A stretch of DNA of 47,210 nucleotides from UBA7916 sp036121365 (GTDB lineage Bacteria > Pseudomonadota > Gammaproteobacteria > Comchoanobacterales > Comchoanobacteraceae), in contig JAZAFR010000003.1 of the NCBI GenBank assembly GCA_036121365.1, positions 1-47,210 of the forward strand, given 5' to 3'. The position numbers were made by a program, and so were the translations under genes. How positions within the stretch are numbered: the stretch's first letter is position 1; every line of letters starts with the position of its first letter. Positions 27,062-35,849 of the stretch are shown one piece after another. The notes beneath the pieces are model-generated. The model was not told the DNA's origin. It saw only the letters and a program-made list of their open reading frames with translations, and did no database searches.

Positions 27062-28311
27062 CGATCAATCTCTCCAAAAACAATATCCATCGAAGCCAAA
27101 ATGACTACCACATCTGAAATCATATGCCCTTTACATAGCTCTTCCAAAGCTGCCAGATGTGGAAAGCCTGCTGCTCTTATTTTAACACGATACGGCTTAT
27201 TCGCACCATCAGACACCAAATAAACACCAAACTCTCCTTTGGGATGCTCAACACATGAATAAACCTCTCCTTCAGGAACACAATAACCTTCTGTGAACAA
27301 TTTAAACTGATGAATCATTGCTTCCATGTCTCTCTTTGCTGTTTCTCGTTTTGGCGGAACCACTTTAGCTTGAGGAGTAACAACAGGACCCGAATGTTTC
27401 CTCAGCCATTTAACACACTGTGAAATAATGCGGTTAGATTCTCTCATTTCAGCCATACGGCATAAATAACGATCATAGCAATCGCCTGTCTTACCAACAG
27501 CAACATTAAAATCGAGCTCATCATAAACAGCATACGGCTCATTCATTCTCAAATCCCTAGCATAGCCAGTACTACGCAACATAGGCCCAGTAAAACCTAA
27601 AGCAATGGCACGCTCAGAGTCCATCGCTCCAATACCAACAGTACGCTGCTTCCAGATTCTATTTTCGGTCAGCAATGTCTCATATTCATCACAGCGTTTA
27701 GGAAAAAGATCAGTAAAATGCTCAATATAATCCAATAGTGAGCCATCTCTATGGGCATTCATTTCTGCCATTTCTTTGGAACTTCGCCAAGGACTGCCTT
27801 GATACCGGGACATGCGTTTGGGCAAATCACGCAACACACCGCCTGGACGATAATAATTGGCATGCATACGTGCCCCAGAAACAGCTTCATAACAATCCAT
27901 CAGCATCTCTCGTTCACGAAAAGTATAAAACCAAGGAGTCAAGGCCCCCATGTCCAAAGAGGTTGAGCCAAGCACAAGCAGATGATTTAAAATTCGAGAA
28001 ATCTCATCAAACATAACTCGAATATATTGAGCCCGCTTTGGTACTTTGAGACCTAAAAGAGTTTCAATGGCCATGACATAAGCATGTTCATTAGGCAAAA
28101 TAGACACATAATCCAATCTATCCATATAGCCAATAGAATGATTAAACGGCTTAGTTTCCATCAATTTCTCTGTTGCCCTATGCAACAAACCAATATGAGG
28201 ATCCATACCAACAACAGTCTCACCTTCAACTTCAACAAGCAAACGCAACACCCCATGTGCAGCAGGGTGTTGTGGCCCAAAATTAAAAGTATACTTTTTC
28301 ATCTCTGGCAT
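27058..28311 (-). CDS. nuoD: NADH-quinone oxidoreductase subunit D
   Basis: NuoD is the 49-kDa-type subunit that lines the quinone-binding site with NuoB. It shows FNFGPQHPAAHGVLRLL at the N-terminus, RGLCRATEKL-like LLHRATEKLMET, and the C-terminal SVEHPKGEFG-type EHPKGEFGVYLVSDG ending in GEIDR. It is 417 residues, a separate protein and not fused to NuoC. GAGGG about ten bases before the ATG serves as ribosome binding site. The gap to nuoC is five bases. Confidence 0.96.
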   Translation of the reverse strand: MPEMKKYTFNFGPQHPAAHGVLRLLVEVEGETVVGMDPHIGLLHRATEKLMETKPFNHSIGYMDRLDYVSILPNEHAYVMAIETLLGLKVPKRAQYIRVMFDEISRILNHLLVLGSTSLDMGALTPWFYTFREREMLMDCYEAVSGARMHANYYRPGGVLRDLPKRMSRYQGSPWRSSKEMAEMNAHRDGSLLDYIEHFTDLFPKRCDEYETLLTENRIWKQRTVGIGAMDSERAIALGFTGPMLRSTGYARDLRMNEPYAVYDELDFNVAVGKTGDCYDRYLCRMAEMRESNRIISQCVKWLRKHSGPVVTPQAKVVPPKRETAKRDMEAMIHQFKLFTEGYCVPEGEVYSCVEHPKGEFGVYLVSDGANKPYRVKIRAAGFPHLAALEELCKGHMISDVVVILASMDIVFGEIDR

Positions 28312-28316
28312 TTCAG

Positions 28317-28985
28317 CTAACCCTCAATCATATATCGATCATCATCACGGCGTATCACCTTGGGAACACTGACTCGATTTTCCATTTCTACTGGCGAATA
28401 CACGCACTGCTCCAATGCAGCATCATAGCGCATTTCCACTTTCCCTTGCAATGGAAAATCCTTACGCATAGGATAACCAACAAATCCATAATCAGTTAAA
28501 ATCCGCCTTAATCCAGGATGTCCTGAAAAACGAACACCAAACAAATCAAAAGCTTCTCTCTCATACCAATTGGCATTGGGCCAAATAGAAGTCACCGAAG
28601 GCACTAAAATTTCAATATCGTCAAGTAGAACCTTCAAACGAAACCGCTGATTATGGTAAAAAGACATCACATGATAAGTCACTATGAATCGCTTTTCATT
28701 CATTTGCTCTGATTGATCAACACCCATACAATTTCTAGCCCGTTCAAATCCAGTTGAAGTTGCCTTATTACCAACCCATTCATCACAACCGTAATGCAAT
28801 AGATCAACCACACAAATATCCAACAACATAGTTGCTTGCACTTGATCGTGATGATATAAACAGTCAAAAACAGAGAGTAAATCATCTACAGAGCAACCCA
28901 AACATAGCATGTCTACACCACGATCAATCTCAACAGAATGATAGTTTTTCAATATTTTTTTCAATGCTGAAGCAAACTTATTCAT
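28317..28985 (-). CDS. nuoC: NADH-quinone oxidoreductase subunit C
   Basis: NuoC is the 30-kDa-type peripheral subunit that supports the NuoB-NuoD interface. The signature REAFDLFGVRFSGHPGLRRI followed by GYPMRKDFPL is clear. I chose the ATG at 28985 (222 residues, starting MNKFASAL). It overlaps the nuoB end by eight bases. A longer frame to 29021 would overlap nuoB by 44 bases and adds nothing conserved. Confidence 0.95.
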   Translation of the reverse strand: MNKFASALKKILKNYHSVEIDRGVDMLCLGCSVDDLLSVFDCLYHHDQVQATMLLDICVVDLLHYGCDEWVGNKATSTGFERARNCMGVDQSEQMNEKRFIVTYHVMSFYHNQRFRLKVLLDDIEILVPSVTSIWPNANWYEREAFDLFGVRFSGHPGLRRILTDYGFVGYPMRKDFPLQGKVEMRYDAALEQCVYSPVEMENRVSVPKVIRRDDDRYMIEG

Positions 28986-29523
28986 GACTTTCCCCAAATA
29001 CAGATTCAGATTTTTTGCCAAAAGAGCCTTTACCCTGTATCTTATTCTGAAGCTGTATCATTCCATACATCAATGCTTCAGCAGTCGGAGGGCACCCAGG
29101 CACATACAAATCAACAGGAACGATGCGATCACACCCTCGGACCACTGAATAGGAGTAGTGATAGTAGCCGCCTCCATTTGCACAAGACCCCATAGAGACT
29201 ACATATTTTGGCTCAGCCATCATATCATAACAGGCTCTCAAAGCTGGCGCCATTTTATTACACAATGTCCCCGCAACAATCATGACATCAGCTTGCCTAG
29301 GACTGGCGCGTAAAGCAAAGCCAAAGCGATCAAAGTCATAACGAGAAGCAATAAAGTGCATCATTTCGACACCACAACAAGCCAAGCCAAAGCTCAAAGG
29401 CCATACAGAGTTACCACGAGCCCAGTCCACTAGCTGATTGTACTTCACAGCCACAAAACCGTTGCGCATCACAGGCGTTCCATTTTTTCTAAATTGTTGC
29501 ATTTGTTCTTGAAGATCTTCCAT
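28978..29523 (-). CDS. nuoB: NADH-quinone oxidoreductase subunit B
   Basis: NuoB carries cluster N2, which reduces quinone. Its ligands are visible as the adjacent cysteines in GLACCGVEMM, then MGSCANGGG and PGCPPTAEAL. RASPRQADVMIVAGT is also typical. The frame extends to a TTG at 29541. The ATG at 29523 (181 residues, MEDLQEQM) is the more plausible start. It lies 37 bases after nuoA and overlaps nuoC. Confidence 0.96.
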   Translation of the reverse strand: MEDLQEQMQQFRKNGTPVMRNGFVAVKYNQLVDWARGNSVWPLSFGLACCGVEMMHFIASRYDFDRFGFALRASPRQADVMIVAGTLCNKMAPALRACYDMMAEPKYVVSMGSCANGGGYYHYSYSVVRGCDRIVPVDLYVPGCPPTAEALMYGMIQLQNKIQGKGSFGKKSESVFGESHE

Positions 29524-29560
29524 ACTAATCAACCATATCAATTAAATTTATGCACATAAC

Positions 29561-29914
29561 TCATTCCCAGTCCAGAGCACCTTGACACCATTCATACACA
29601 AAAGCCACTATTAAAATCAGTAAAAAAAGCAACATAGACAACACTCCAGCCACATTAAAGACACGAAACGATACCGCCCAAGGAAAAAGAACAACCGTTT
29701 CCACATCAAACACAATGAAAAGTATTGCCACCAAATAAAATCGAACATCAAAAGGCCCTCTGGCACTGGAAACAGCAGGAAAGCCACATTCATAGGGAGA
29801 ACGTTTCGCATCATTGGGATGAAACGGTGATACAAAAAAACCAAGAACAAACAAAAACAACGCTATCATCAGCGCAAACAAGAAAAAAATCAGAATCGGC
29901 ACATAGCTCGACAC
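29561..29914 (-). CDS. nuoA: NADH-quinone oxidoreductase subunit A
   Basis: NuoA is a small complex I membrane subunit with three helices (117 residues). The family motif KRSPYECGFPAVSSARGPFDVRFYLVAILFIVFDVE is unmistakable in sequence and position; its Cys and acidic residues face the quinone tunnel. It starts at GTG with AGAGG six bases upstream. It is the first gene of the nuo block. The 418-base gap upstream of it contains no clear gene. Confidence 0.95.
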   Translation of the reverse strand: MSSYVPILIFFLFALMIALFLFVLGFFVSPFHPNDAKRSPYECGFPAVSSARGPFDVRFYLVAILFIVFDVETVVLFPWAVSFRVFNVAGVLSMLLFLLILIVAFVYEWCQGALDWE

Positions 29915-30332
29915 AAAAAACCTCTAATCGTTAAACCCATATTAAGATCTTATCTGTTTCATAAAGCAAATTCCATACCCTGTAGAGATTTTAACAAAAA
30001 ACATGGCAATACAAAAAAACCAGATTCAATTTTACTCAGGTATAAAAATCAAACTCACCACATAAATAAGAACGAATCAGGGCATAAAATCGACATATTC
30101 AATCAAGATAAAATCATTCAACTACCATCTGGTTGCGTGAAAATATTTTGATTGATACAGACATCCCAATCCAGATGAAAAAGTGGAATAAACATTTGCC
30201 TCAAGCATCACAATCCCACTATAAAATGCTTACTTAAATGAACAAATCTTGCCTGAAGTAACATCCACTGATCACGCTGTGTACACAAGAAAACAACCAC
30301 AGATGTCCATACAAAATTCAAAAAACTAAAAA
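29915..30332. other. Gap between nuoA and tRNA-Leu
   Basis: There is no convincing gene in these 418 bases. On the + strand a 45-codon open stretch (about 30111-30230, including an ATG at 30175) has a coding-like look, but it lacks a ribosome binding site and is probably A/C-rich noise or a relic. The nuo operon promoter should be here or further upstream, before tpiA. I found no strong -35/-10 pair on the minus strand. Confidence 0.4.
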
Positions 30333-30417
30333 TGCCGAAGGTCGGACTCGAACCGACACAGCCATTACGACCACTGCCCCCTCAAGGCAGCGTGTCTACC
30401 AATTCCACCACTTCGGC
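30333..30417 (-). tRNA. tRNA-Leu(GAG)
   Basis: The 85-base class II tRNA has acceptor GCCGAAG/CTTCGGC, a D-arm with GGTGGAATTGGTAGACAC, anticodon stem CTGCC/GGCAG with loop TTGAGGG (anticodon GAG), the long variable arm expected for leucine, the T-arm GGTTCGAGTCC and discriminator A. CCA is not encoded. The position between secG and nuoA is shared by many gammaproteobacteria. Confidence 0.95.
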
Positions 30418-30422
30418 AACTC

Positions 30423-30749
30423 CTACTTTTCAGATTTAGAAGATGCTTTTTGAAGAGAGTCTAATGATTCGATCAGAATCTCTTCTTTTGCTTTTATTAC
30501 CTCATCCAATCGCAAACGATCAGAAGACTGGTTGATCACAACACCGAGAAAAAAGCTCAACAAAAAGAACAACAAAGACAAAGTACCTGTCAACCTAACC
30601 AAAAAAGAAGTTGTACCTTGACCAGAGAGCACAGACCCTGCACCGGAACCAAAAAGGTCACCACTTGAGTCTTTACCTCGTTGCATCAACACTACACCCA
30701 CCAAAAAAAGGCAAACAATAACATACAAAACCATTAAGAACCACTGCAT
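30423..30749 (-). CDS. secG: Preprotein translocase subunit SecG
   Basis: SecG assists the SecYE channel during protein export. The 108-residue product has two hydrophobic helices (about 1-22 and 52-72) joined by the family loop LMQRGKDSSGDLFGSGAGSVLSG, then a charged tail. It overlaps the tpiA end by 16 bases and precedes tRNA-Leu, the usual arrangement. Confidence 0.95.
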   Translation of the reverse strand: MQWFLMVLYVIVCLFLVGVVLMQRGKDSSGDLFGSGAGSVLSGQGTTSFLVRLTGTLSLLFFLLSFFLGVVINQSSDRLRLDEVIKAKEEILIESLDSLQKASSKSEK

Positions 30750-31492
30750 TGCGCTACAACCTCCATAAATCCTTCAACATTCAAACAACAACGTCCCACA
30801 AGCAACCCTGAAACATACTGTGCCGCATAGAACTGTTGACAGTTACCCTGATCAACACTCCCTCCATAACAGAAATATTGACGCTCAAATGCCATCTGTT
30901 TGGCCAAATAACGATGTAGGAACAAGAACGCTTCTTCCACATCTTCCACTCTTGCTGCCTGCTTCGCACCAATTGCCCAAACAGGCTCATAGGCGACAAC
31001 TATATCATGTTTGGGCAATTTATCAAAGCCCTCATGCAAAAAAACACCAGATAATTGCCCTTCCAATACCGACAAAGTTCGCCCCTCTTGCCTCTCTTTG
31101 GCAGTCTCCCCAATACACAAGATGGGAGTCAGCCCATGCAAAACAGTCTGTTGATACTGCAAGGCAATTGTTTTTTCATTTTCAGAACAATATATTCGGC
31201 GCTCACTGTGCCCAATACAAACAAATTTCGCTCCCATTTCTGCAACCATAGAAGCGGTGACCCCTCCTGTCACTTGATACTCATATGCAGGACATACTGA
31301 TTGAACACCCACAATGGGAACACCAGAGCTTTTTTCAACAACCATCTGCAAATAAGGCATCTGCGGCAATAAAACAACCTGACAAACAGAAACCATCGAC
31401 CGAGCCTGCTCCTGCAAGCAATCGATAAACTTGGAAAAATATGCAACACTACCACCTTGCTTACAATTGGCAACCACCAAAAAATCCGACAC
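30734..31492 (-). CDS. tpiA: Triosephosphate isomerase
   Basis: TpiA interconverts dihydroxyacetone phosphate and glyceraldehyde 3-phosphate in glycolysis. The 252-residue product has N9 and K11 (usual NWKMN, here NCKQG), catalytic H95 in CIGHSERR, catalytic E169 in AYEPVWAIG and the phosphate-binding YGGSV. Loop 6, usually AIGTGKxA, reads AIGAKQAA, so its C-terminal hinge is atypical. The catalytic residues are complete and activity is expected. The start is a GTG with AGGAG five bases upstream. secG overlaps its 3' end. A possible promoter lies at 31534-31563. Confidence 0.93.
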   Translation of the reverse strand: MSDFLVVANCKQGGSVAYFSKFIDCLQEQARSMVSVCQVVLLPQMPYLQMVVEKSSGVPIVGVQSVCPAYEYQVTGGVTASMVAEMGAKFVCIGHSERRIYCSENEKTIALQYQQTVLHGLTPILCIGETAKERQEGRTLSVLEGQLSGVFLHEGFDKLPKHDIVVAYEPVWAIGAKQAARVEDVEEAFLFLHRYLAKQMAFERQYFCYGGSVDQGNCQQFYAAQYVSGLLVGRCCLNVEGFMEVVAQCSGS

Positions 31493-31533
31493 AGAACTCC
31501 TACTAACATATTAAGTTAACAATTGTAACCCTA

Positions 31534-31563
31534 ATACAAAAGCAATACCAGCGTTCGAGTCAA
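31534..31563 (-). promoter_or_regulatory. Possible promoter of tpiA-secG
   Basis: On the minus strand TTGACT (31563-31558) is followed after 18 bases by TTGTAT (31539-31534), about 40 bases before the GTG of tpiA. The -35 box is good and the -10 box is poor. It may drive tpiA, secG, tRNA-Leu and possibly nuo. Confidence 0.35.
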
Positions 31564-31627
31564 TTTATTAACAACACAACCAATATACAGAAGAAACTGA
31601 TACATATACCCTGAATAACCCAAATTC

Positions 31628-31646
31628 AAAAAAACCCATTGGGGCT
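31628..31646 (-). terminator. Weak Rho-independent terminator
   Basis: On the minus strand AGCCC-CAAT-GGGTT forms a short stem (three G-C pairs, one G-U, one A-U) followed by a T run. It lies about 35 bases after the stop of the secreted-protein gene at 31681-32235. The stem is short, so efficiency is doubtful. Confidence 0.35.
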
Positions 31647-31680
31647 CTAAACAATATATTGGTAGACATTCAGAAACACA

Positions 31681-32235
31681 TCAAGGGAATGGGTTCGCGT
31701 TACGCACAGACATTGATTCAACTTCACTTAACTCCATACCTTGCAAGCTCTCAATCATAGAAGCCCACACAACACTTGGCTTAGCAAAAAACAACGAATT
31801 CCTATTATCACCAATAGTAACACATTGTCGACCTTCCCGACAAATACGAGCTTCAACATCATCATACAAAGGACCAAGACCAAAGAGAAAAGCATCTTGA
31901 CCAAACAACTCTCCATAATCTTCTATCAAATTCATAGCATGATCACCTTCTTCAGGCGCCTTATTTTTAACAAGTTTCACAAGGTCTTCATACACTTCAT
32001 CCAACTCTTGTGTATTTAAACTTTCTGAAAACTGCTGACAAACAGAAACAAGACGACTTTTCAACGAAGAACTATGCAGATTTCCATCTCCATAAGAAGG
32101 ACTACTATTTTCTTGCCCCCCTTCTCTACGGTCTTTCACAACACGCTTAAAAAACAAGTCCCTTTCTTGAGATCGAACAGTCACACAAAGAAAAGAAGCA
32201 ACAGAAAACAATCTCAACAATCTATGTAAAATCAT
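31681..32235 (-). CDS. Hypothetical secreted protein
   Basis: I do not recognise this 184-residue protein. From the ATG at 32235 (with AAAGG eight bases upstream) it starts MILHRLLRLF followed by a hydrophobic run, looking like a signal peptide cleaved near VTVRSQ. The mature part is mostly charged and helical, with a Ser/Gly-rich segment near the start, three cysteines (CQQ, ICR, QCV) and no known motif. An earlier in-frame Met at 32289 would add 18 residues before the signal peptide and is less likely. It is divergent from holA. A periplasmic or exported role is inferred. Confidence 0.6.
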   Translation of the reverse strand: MILHRLLRLFSVASFLCVTVRSQERDLFFKRVVKDRREGGQENSSPSYGDGNLHSSSLKSRLVSVCQQFSESLNTQELDEVYEDLVKLVKNKAPEEGDHAMNLIEDYGELFGQDAFLFGLGPLYDDVEARICREGRQCVTIGDNRNSLFFAKPSVVWASMIESLQGMELSEVESMSVRNANPFP

Positions 32236-32373
32236 AATACTAGCCTTTATTGTGTTTAATCTGATCATACTACACTGCAACGTACGCAATTACAACCCGA
32301 AACGCAATCATAAAAACAAATTGCTGCCCCCTTACATCCGTGCTAAAATCAAAAAAACTAACAAGGCCAAACA

Positions 32374-33369
32374 ATGGGAACCATCAGCATTGAACAACTA
32401 CCAAGTATGCTCAACAAACCACCGCACGCACAAACAACAATCATTGCAGACGATCCGTTCTTATCTTTCTTTGCAGAAAAAAAAATAAAAGAACACATGC
32501 AGAAAAAACTCAAATGCCATATTGCCAAGCATACATATCAAAGCAAAAACCATCTCGCCATACAAACCGCCATTCTAAGCCAAGACATGTTTTCAGAAAA
32601 CCAAGCCCATATACTCACCATAAAAGGCACTGATTTAAAACAAGAAGCATTGGAAAACCTGATCTTACGATCGAAACAAATATCCATACTGTTCATCATT
32701 GAAAAAATCACACCCGCACAAAAGAGAACAAAAAGCTACTTGGCACTCACTGGTCAATCCAACATCATTCTCACAAAAACCCTCTCTTCAAAAAAAACCA
32801 TGACCTGGTTAAACGCGCTAGCCCACAGTCAGAACATAAAAATTCCAGCCCCTCTCATTGGGCAATTATGTCAATATCTTGACTGGGATTTATCCAGCAT
32901 GGCACAACTTATTGAGCAAATGAATCAACAAAACATTCAACAAGCCTCCACGCTCAAAGAGCTAGAACCACTCATGCTAACAACTCATCAAGCGCCCATA
33001 TTCACATTATTTGAAAAATTATTCAATGGAGATATCACATACTGCAACACATTTTTTCAAACCTACCATCAACTAGATATCCTTCAAAAAATTTATTGGA
33101 TGAGCATCAAGCGCATGCGTCAATTTATACTACTACAAGAACGCATGCTTGCTAACAACCTGACGATATACAGCGTCATTCAACAAGAAAAAATATGGCC
33201 TCAAATGAAGCCCCAGTATGAAAAAGCCCTCAGAATACCACAAAAAAAGCTACAATATTGCTATCTCAAGTTGTGCAGCCTAGAGTGGATGATAAAGGGA
33301 AAAATCAGACAAGACTTCAAAGATACAGCCATTCATTATTTCATCCATATCTGTAAAGCTTTTAAATAA
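32374..33369 (+). CDS. holA: DNA polymerase III subunit delta
   Basis: HolA is the clamp-loader wrench that opens the sliding clamp. The 331-residue length fits. The N-terminal region (IIADDPFLSFFAEKKIKEHM), the middle ILFIIEKITPAQKRTKSYLAL and the C-terminal helical domain (YEKALRIPQKKLQYCYLKLCSLEWMIKG) match the HolA pattern, in which the last helices end with D/E-x-x-IKG. Sequence conservation is modest and strongly Lys/Gln/Asn-biased, as for the other + strand genes. AAGG precedes the ATG. It is separate from its usual lptE/leuS neighbours and convergent with cvpA. Confidence 0.82.
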   Translation: MGTISIEQLPSMLNKPPHAQTTIIADDPFLSFFAEKKIKEHMQKKLKCHIAKHTYQSKNHLAIQTAILSQDMFSENQAHILTIKGTDLKQEALENLILRSKQISILFIIEKITPAQKRTKSYLALTGQSNIILTKTLSSKKTMTWLNALAHSQNIKIPAPLIGQLCQYLDWDLSSMAQLIEQMNQQNIQQASTLKELEPLMLTTHQAPIFTLFEKLFNGDITYCNTFFQTYHQLDILQKIYWMSIKRMRQFILLQERMLANNLTIYSVIQQEKIWPQMKPQYEKALRIPQKKLQYCYLKLCSLEWMIKGKIRQDFKDTAIHYFIHICKAFK

Positions 33370-33383
33370 GCATCATAAAAACA

Positions 33384-33986
33384 TCATACATCTTGCTGAT
33401 TTTGATCGAATTCCCATGTAAACCGACCGCCAAAGCTCTCCATCCAGGCTTGATTGATATTTTCAAAAGAGCGGTCAATCAACCGAATCATATCTTCCGC
33501 ATAAATTGGCATCAATGCAGAAGTCATGACCACAATACGAGAATGCTTCCACCAAGTTTCATCTTTAACACTGGTTGATGAAAACCCAGTCACCACAATG
33601 GCAATTAGAAAAACCCCCTGAACCAAACCAAAATACACACCTAAAAATCGGTCAAAAACGGAAAGACCGGTAACTGACAGCATCCCTTGCATGAAACGAT
33701 TGAGCAAAAAGCTCATCAAAAACGCCGAACCAAATAGAATAAAATTAACCGCAAGAACGCACACAATCGGAGAACTGAATGTGGAGCCAAACCATCGCTC
33801 AGCCAATCCAAATGAGTAAAAATAAGAAATATATCCAGCAAGTATCCAAAAAAACCATGACACAAGCTGCTTACAAAACCCCTTAAAACCGCCGACCAGC
33901 ATGGCAACAACCAATACACCAGCAAAAGCATAGTCTAAAAAATTAAAATGACCAAACACACCACCTAACGCATTTAATATAGACAC
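33384..33986 (-). CDS. cvpA: CvpA family membrane protein
   Basis: CvpA-family proteins have four membrane helices and are linked to colicin V production and envelope stress. The 200-residue product shows NFLDYAFAGVLVVAMLVGGFKGF at the N-terminus and LSVFDRFLGVYFGLVQGVFLI, both diagnostic, and a soluble tail. The GTG start has AGGGAG seven bases upstream. In many gammaproteobacteria cvpA lies downstream of accD-folC-dedD and before purF. Here folC, dedD and purF are absent but the relative position to accD remains. Confidence 0.88.
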   Translation of the reverse strand: MSILNALGGVFGHFNFLDYAFAGVLVVAMLVGGFKGFCKQLVSWFFWILAGYISYFYSFGLAERWFGSTFSSPIVCVLAVNFILFGSAFLMSFLLNRFMQGMLSVTGLSVFDRFLGVYFGLVQGVFLIAIVVTGFSSTSVKDETWWKHSRIVVMTSALMPIYAEDMIRLIDRSFENINQAWMESFGGRFTWEFDQNQQDV

Positions 33987-34183
33987 TCACATTCTCCCTG
34001 AGCAAACAAAAAACGTAAACTCAATTACCCTCATAACACACTAGCATAAAAAAACAGCATTAAAAAACCATTAAGATAAATTCTTTTTCTTGATTACCTA
34101 GAAACAATATCTTGATTAACGCCTGCACACAAATTTTAGAAACAATTGCCTCAATCCACACTCCACTCAAAATATCGACATTA

Positions 34184-34999
34184 TCATGCCGTTTTTTTTA
34201 CAAATGCCAATACATTTGCAATGCGCTTTGGAAAAAACCATTGTGACCAATGTGATGAAATAAAACCACCTTCCACAAAAAGAGATGATGAGCGACCACC
34301 ATCTAAGTTCACCGCATAATAACAGTCTAATTTTTTCAACTCTTGAGCAAAATCAGTCAAAGCAATCCCACTGCGCAAACCATAATTATGCAACAGTCGA
34401 CCAACACCTGTGATCAAAACAAACAACATATCTCCATGGGAGTCGACACAAAAAGCAGTCCGAGCATACCGATTCTTAGCAAATAAAGGAGACACTCGCT
34501 CTTCCTCAAATGAAACCACTTCACCACGATAAATCAAAAGAGGCGCTCCTCCCAAAACAAAATCTGCTTGATCCCACCAAGGGTCCTGATGAAAACGAGA
34601 AAACACAGCACCATCTACAAGCTTTAAACGATCAAAATACAACTCCTGCTGGCCACCATCATCCGAAATGCCTATAACTGCTCGATGCTTTCTTGCATAT
34701 GTCCACCATTGTCCATACTTAAAAAAACCACTGGGCTGACCACTGCCATGAAAAAAACCACCATTAACTGCTGCAGACACCCCCGACTTTTGATTCAAAA
34801 ACCATGAAAAATATTGCCGTTTTCTATCCTGATCAACCATTATTTCTAAGCGATAATCTTCAGGACTTGCTTTCACAACATGAATCACTTCACCATGACT
34901 CAATTGATATTTAACATGCTTCAAAGGCTCTGACAGCACATCTGCAAATAAAGCAAACATACCAAAACAAAAGATAAAGAATTTATTTGTCAACGCCAT
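34184..34999 (-). CDS. Secreted phosphodiester glycosidase-like (NAGPA) protein
   Basis: The 271-residue protein has an N-terminal signal peptide (about 1-23) and the NAGPA/phosphodiester-glycosidase domain. Motifs are VNGGFFHGSG (about 78-87), LGGAPLLIYRGE, RTAFCVDSHGD and VNLDGGRSSSLFV (about 231-243). The animal homologue removes GlcNAc from phosphodiester-linked mannose, and bacterial members act on cell-surface or exopolysaccharide glycans. It is probably periplasmic, acting on a sugar-phosphate ester. The start lies inside the last codons of accD (17-base overlap), so it is expressed with truA, the 35846 gene and accD. This is an unusual partner for accD. Confidence 0.8.
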   Translation of the reverse strand: MALTNKFFIFCFGMFALFADVLSEPLKHVKYQLSHGEVIHVVKASPEDYRLEIMVDQDRKRQYFSWFLNQKSGVSAAVNGGFFHGSGQPSGFFKYGQWWTYARKHRAVIGISDDGGQQELYFDRLKLVDGAVFSRFHQDPWWDQADFVLGGAPLLIYRGEVVSFEEERVSPLFAKNRYARTAFCVDSHGDMLFVLITGVGRLLHNYGLRSGIALTDFAQELKKLDCYYAVNLDGGRSSSLFVEGGFISSHWSQWFFPKRIANVLAFVKKTA

Positions 35000-35849
35000 T
35001 TGCAGTCGCCTTTTTTAGCATTCTGGACAAGAACGCCACTAAGTCCTTCCTCTCTAATACACAATCTACACCACCATGCTGACATAAAAACTCAGCCGTC
35101 TGAAACCCCTCTGGCAATTTACCTCCCATAGAATTGGCGATAACCCGCGCACCTGTAAAACCAATATGAGCACCTTTTTCTGCGACAATGATGTCTCCCT
35201 GCATGGCAATACTAGCAGAAACACCACCAAATGTTGGATGGGTCAACACATTAAAAAACGGCAAACGAGTTTGACGAAGCTGGTTCACAGCCGCACTCAT
35301 TTTTGCCATCTGCAACAAGGACAACATACCTTCTTGCATACGCGCACCACCACTGGCAGTCACACAAATAAATGGCAATTTTCTTTTGATAGCAGTTTGT
35401 ATTGCACGAACAACTCTTCCACCTGCAACCGCCCCTAAAGACCCTCCTATAAAACCAAATTCAAAAATACTCAAAACCACATCAATCTTATCTATAGAAC
35501 TAACCACAGACAACACAGACTCAGACAGTTGAGTTTTTTTACGCGCATCAATCAGACGCTTAGCATACGGCTTAGTATCGCAAAAGGACAACAGATCTTG
35601 AGAACGAAGATCCTCGCCAATTTCTTCATAAGGCGCTGATCCAGTTAAAAAGTCTAAACGCTGTTTTGCCGTCATCAAATGATGATGGCCACATGATGGA
35701 CAAACACGAAAACATGCATCAAAATCAACTTTTGAGATCTGGGAATGACAAGACTGACAAGTGACACAGTCAATGACATCAACACATTTAGACACACGAT
35801 ACTCAGTTCGATGCTTTGCAATCGGCCAAACTTGATCAACCCAACTCAT
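34983..35849 (-). CDS. accD: Acetyl-CoA carboxylase carboxyltransferase beta subunit
   Basis: AccD transfers the carboxyl group from biotin to acetyl-CoA, the first step of fatty acid synthesis, with AccA. The zinc ribbon uses C31, C34, C50 and C53. The crotonase-like body has SGGARMQEGMLSLLQMAK and TFGGVSASIAMQGD, which form the acyl-CoA pocket and oxyanion hole. The 288 residues are normal. GGAGG precedes the ATG, which overlaps the upstream stop by four bases. It follows truA and an accessory gene; the trp genes often found there are missing. Confidence 0.96.
   Translation of the reverse strand: MSWVDQVWPIAKHRTEYRVSKCVDVIDCVTCQSCHSQISKVDFDACFRVCPSCGHHHLMTAKQRLDFLTGSAPYEEIGEDLRSQDLLSFCDTKPYAKRLIDARKKTQLSESVLSVVSSIDKIDVVLSIFEFGFIGGSLGAVAGGRVVRAIQTAIKRKLPFICVTASGGARMQEGMLSLLQMAKMSAAVNQLRQTRLPFFNVLTHPTFGGVSASIAMQGDIIVAEKGAHIGFTGARVIANSMGGKLPEGFQTAEFLCQHGGVDCVLERKDLVAFLSRMLKKATANGVDK

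Noticed and set aside
30111..30230. Possible small + strand gene in the nuoA/tRNA-Leu gap
   Set aside because: No ribosome binding site or promoter, composition matches the general A/C bias, and a second frame nearby looks equally coding-like.
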